A DNA stretch of 8,159 nucleotides, taken from positions 1-8,159 of the forward strand of contig JAGMES010000182.1 of assembly GCA_023128035.1 (NCBI GenBank), given 5' to 3'. The position numbers and the translations under genes are program-made. The stretch is from Halanaerobiales bacterium (GTDB taxonomy: Bacteria > Bacillota_F > Halanaerobiia > DY22613). Below the pieces are notes generated by a model that was given only the letters and a program-made list of their open reading frames with translations, searched no databases and was not told the DNA's origin. Shown here in pieces: positions 7,571 through 8,159 of this stretch (its first letter is position 1; the number at the start of each line of letters is the position of its first letter).

Positions 7571-7944
7571 TCAATAATTATTTTGCATCCTAGATATAGG
7601 AATTTCAAATGTTGGCATCCCTGAAGAATAAGGTGCGATTTCATATAAGCTAAAATAAATTACGATATTATCGTCTTCTATGTAAAATGGAGGGTCATCT
7701 GAAATACTAATAAAGTCACCTTCAAAGTATAACTCTTTCTCTTCCTCAATCTGCTTTTTGATCTCCTCATTAATAATTTCTTTGTAATCTTCTCTATCCG
7801 CAAACTCCTTCAGTGAAAGTTGATTACCTGTTTTAAGGTCAATATTGTAACTCTCAAGATAATACATTCCATGTGCTCCACCAGTATATTCATAATAAGT
7901 TATGCCTAAACTTAATAAGTCATTATTTAATAAAGTAACCTGAT
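7571..7944 (-). pseudogene. 5'-truncated DUF3298 (RsiV-like) gene, cut by an insertion element
   Basis: The remnant encodes about 123 residues of a DUF3298 domain, known from the C-terminal halves of RsiV-type anti-sigma factors and PdaC/YdjM-like extracytoplasmic proteins. Visible hallmarks are ITYYEYTGGAHGMYYLESYN, then IDLKTGNQLSLKEF, a charged helix, FYIEDDNIVIYFSLYEIAPY, and a short tail ending PISRMQNNY. Complete members are normally 200-300 residues with an N-terminal signal or membrane anchor and usually a DUF4163 domain; all of that is missing. The frame continues ten codons past 7944 to a TTG at 7972, but those codons ([10 protein letters not shown]) come from the inverted repeat of the adjacent element and have no ribosome binding site. 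The true N-terminal part should lie beyond the element, outside the window. Family call good; gene very probably inactive. Confidence 0.82.
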
Positions 7945-7970
7945 GATTAGCCCACAAAAAGTAGTCGCAC

Positions 7971-8022
7971 AAAAATATGCACCTCTTTCATTTTACCATA
8001 CAAATGAATAGAGGTGCATATT
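7971..8022 (-). terminator. Hairpin/terminator inside the insertion-element end
   Basis: AATATGCACCTCT (7974-7986) is matched perfectly by 8010-8022. After a small internal loop TCATTT pairs with AAATGA, leaving an 8-base loop. Read on the minus strand, the stem ends in ATATT and runs into further T (7973-7971). It starts 17 bases after the ORF stop at 8039. It fits a terminator for that ORF and would also block read-through into the truncated gene. Confidence 0.6.
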
Positions 8023-8038
8023 ATTTTAAGGATACATA

Positions 8039-8159
8039 TTAGTCAAGTTTGTATTTCTCCACACACTCATCTCCCACAAAAACCAATACCCATTTGAGGA
8101 ATTTGTTTCGCTTCTTAAACTCTTCACTATTTTTATAAGACAAAAGTTGATCTTTACCC
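8039..8159 (-). CDS. 3' end of an unidentified ORF, possibly a transposase
   Basis: A frame open from the right edge gives 39 codons before TAA at 8041-8039. The C-terminus reads SEEFKKRNKFLKWVLVFVG followed by DECVEKYKLD. I do not recognise the family. Being lysine-rich, ending 70 bases from an inverted repeat shared with a MITE, and followed by a terminator suggest the transposase of the element, but no catalytic motif falls within the visible part. It could instead be a passenger gene. Only the C-terminal end is present; the start lies beyond the window. Confidence 0.45.
   Translation of the reverse strand, partial: GKDQLLSYKNSEEFKKRNKFLKWVLVFVGDECVEKYKLD

Larger units (their letters stand above)
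7945..8159 (-). mobile_element. Right-hand end of a larger insertion element (partial)
   Basis: The inferred terminal inverted repeat at 7945-7969 begins GATTAGCCCACAAAAAGTAG and is identical over 25 bases to one end of the MITE at 4892-5010. Inward of it come a terminator hairpin (7974-8022) and the 3' end of an ORF reading toward this end (stop at 8039). Repeat, terminator and gene end is the normal layout of one side of an insertion sequence. The element interrupts the DUF3298 gene at 7944/7945. If it makes the same 7-bp duplication as the MITE, the duplicated target is ACCTGAT (7938-7944). The rest of the element is outside the window, so its family is unassigned. Confidence 0.6.

Noticed and set aside
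7571..7972. Intact 133-residue gene starting at TTG 7972
   Set aside because: The first ten codons are inverted-repeat sequence, there is no ribosome binding site, and the DUF3298 domain is N-terminally incomplete.

Overview
The window is AT-rich, with compact clostridial-style genes, strong Shine-Dalgarno sequences and short intrinsic terminators. This suggests a low-GC Firmicute, most likely an anaerobic Clostridia-type bacterium; no gene here fixes the genus. Every gene I can support lies on the minus strand, so transcription runs from right to left.

Layout. (1) Positions 1-347 hold no confident gene. They contain a large imperfect stem-loop (108-200) that may be a structured RNA or an insertion-sequence end, and the terminator of the next operon (about 287-316). 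(2) Positions 348-2591 are a tight molybdenum-cofactor operon, transcribed moeA > moaC > mogA/moaB. MoaC makes cyclic pyranopterin monophosphate, the Mog/MoaB protein adenylylates molybdopterin, and MoeA normally inserts molybdate. The MoeA here has lost several residues normally conserved at its active site. (3) 2807-3373 encodes a RimJ/RimL-type GNAT acetyltransferase. (4) 3523-4863 encodes glucose-6-phosphate isomerase (pgi), followed by a terminator. (5) A 119-bp miniature inverted-repeat element (4892-5010) with a perfect 7-bp target duplication sits just upstream of the pgi ribosome binding site. (6) A second, unrelated palindrome lies at 5075-5112. (7) 5212-7299 encodes a methyl-accepting chemotaxis protein with a dCache-type sensor, preceded by a good extended -10 promoter and a small leader palindrome. 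(8) 7571-7944 is the C-terminal part of a DUF3298 (RsiV-like) gene. (9) From 7945 to the right edge lies the end of a larger insertion element: terminal inverted repeat, terminator hairpin, and the last 39 codons of an unidentified ORF.

The main finding is that sites (5) and (9) share a 25-bp terminal repeat in opposite orientation, extending to 27 bp with two flanking bases. The element at the right edge has cut the 5' part off the DUF3298 gene. The small element in the pgi leader looks like a non-autonomous relative that the same transposase could have moved. I see no CRISPR array, tRNA or rRNA.
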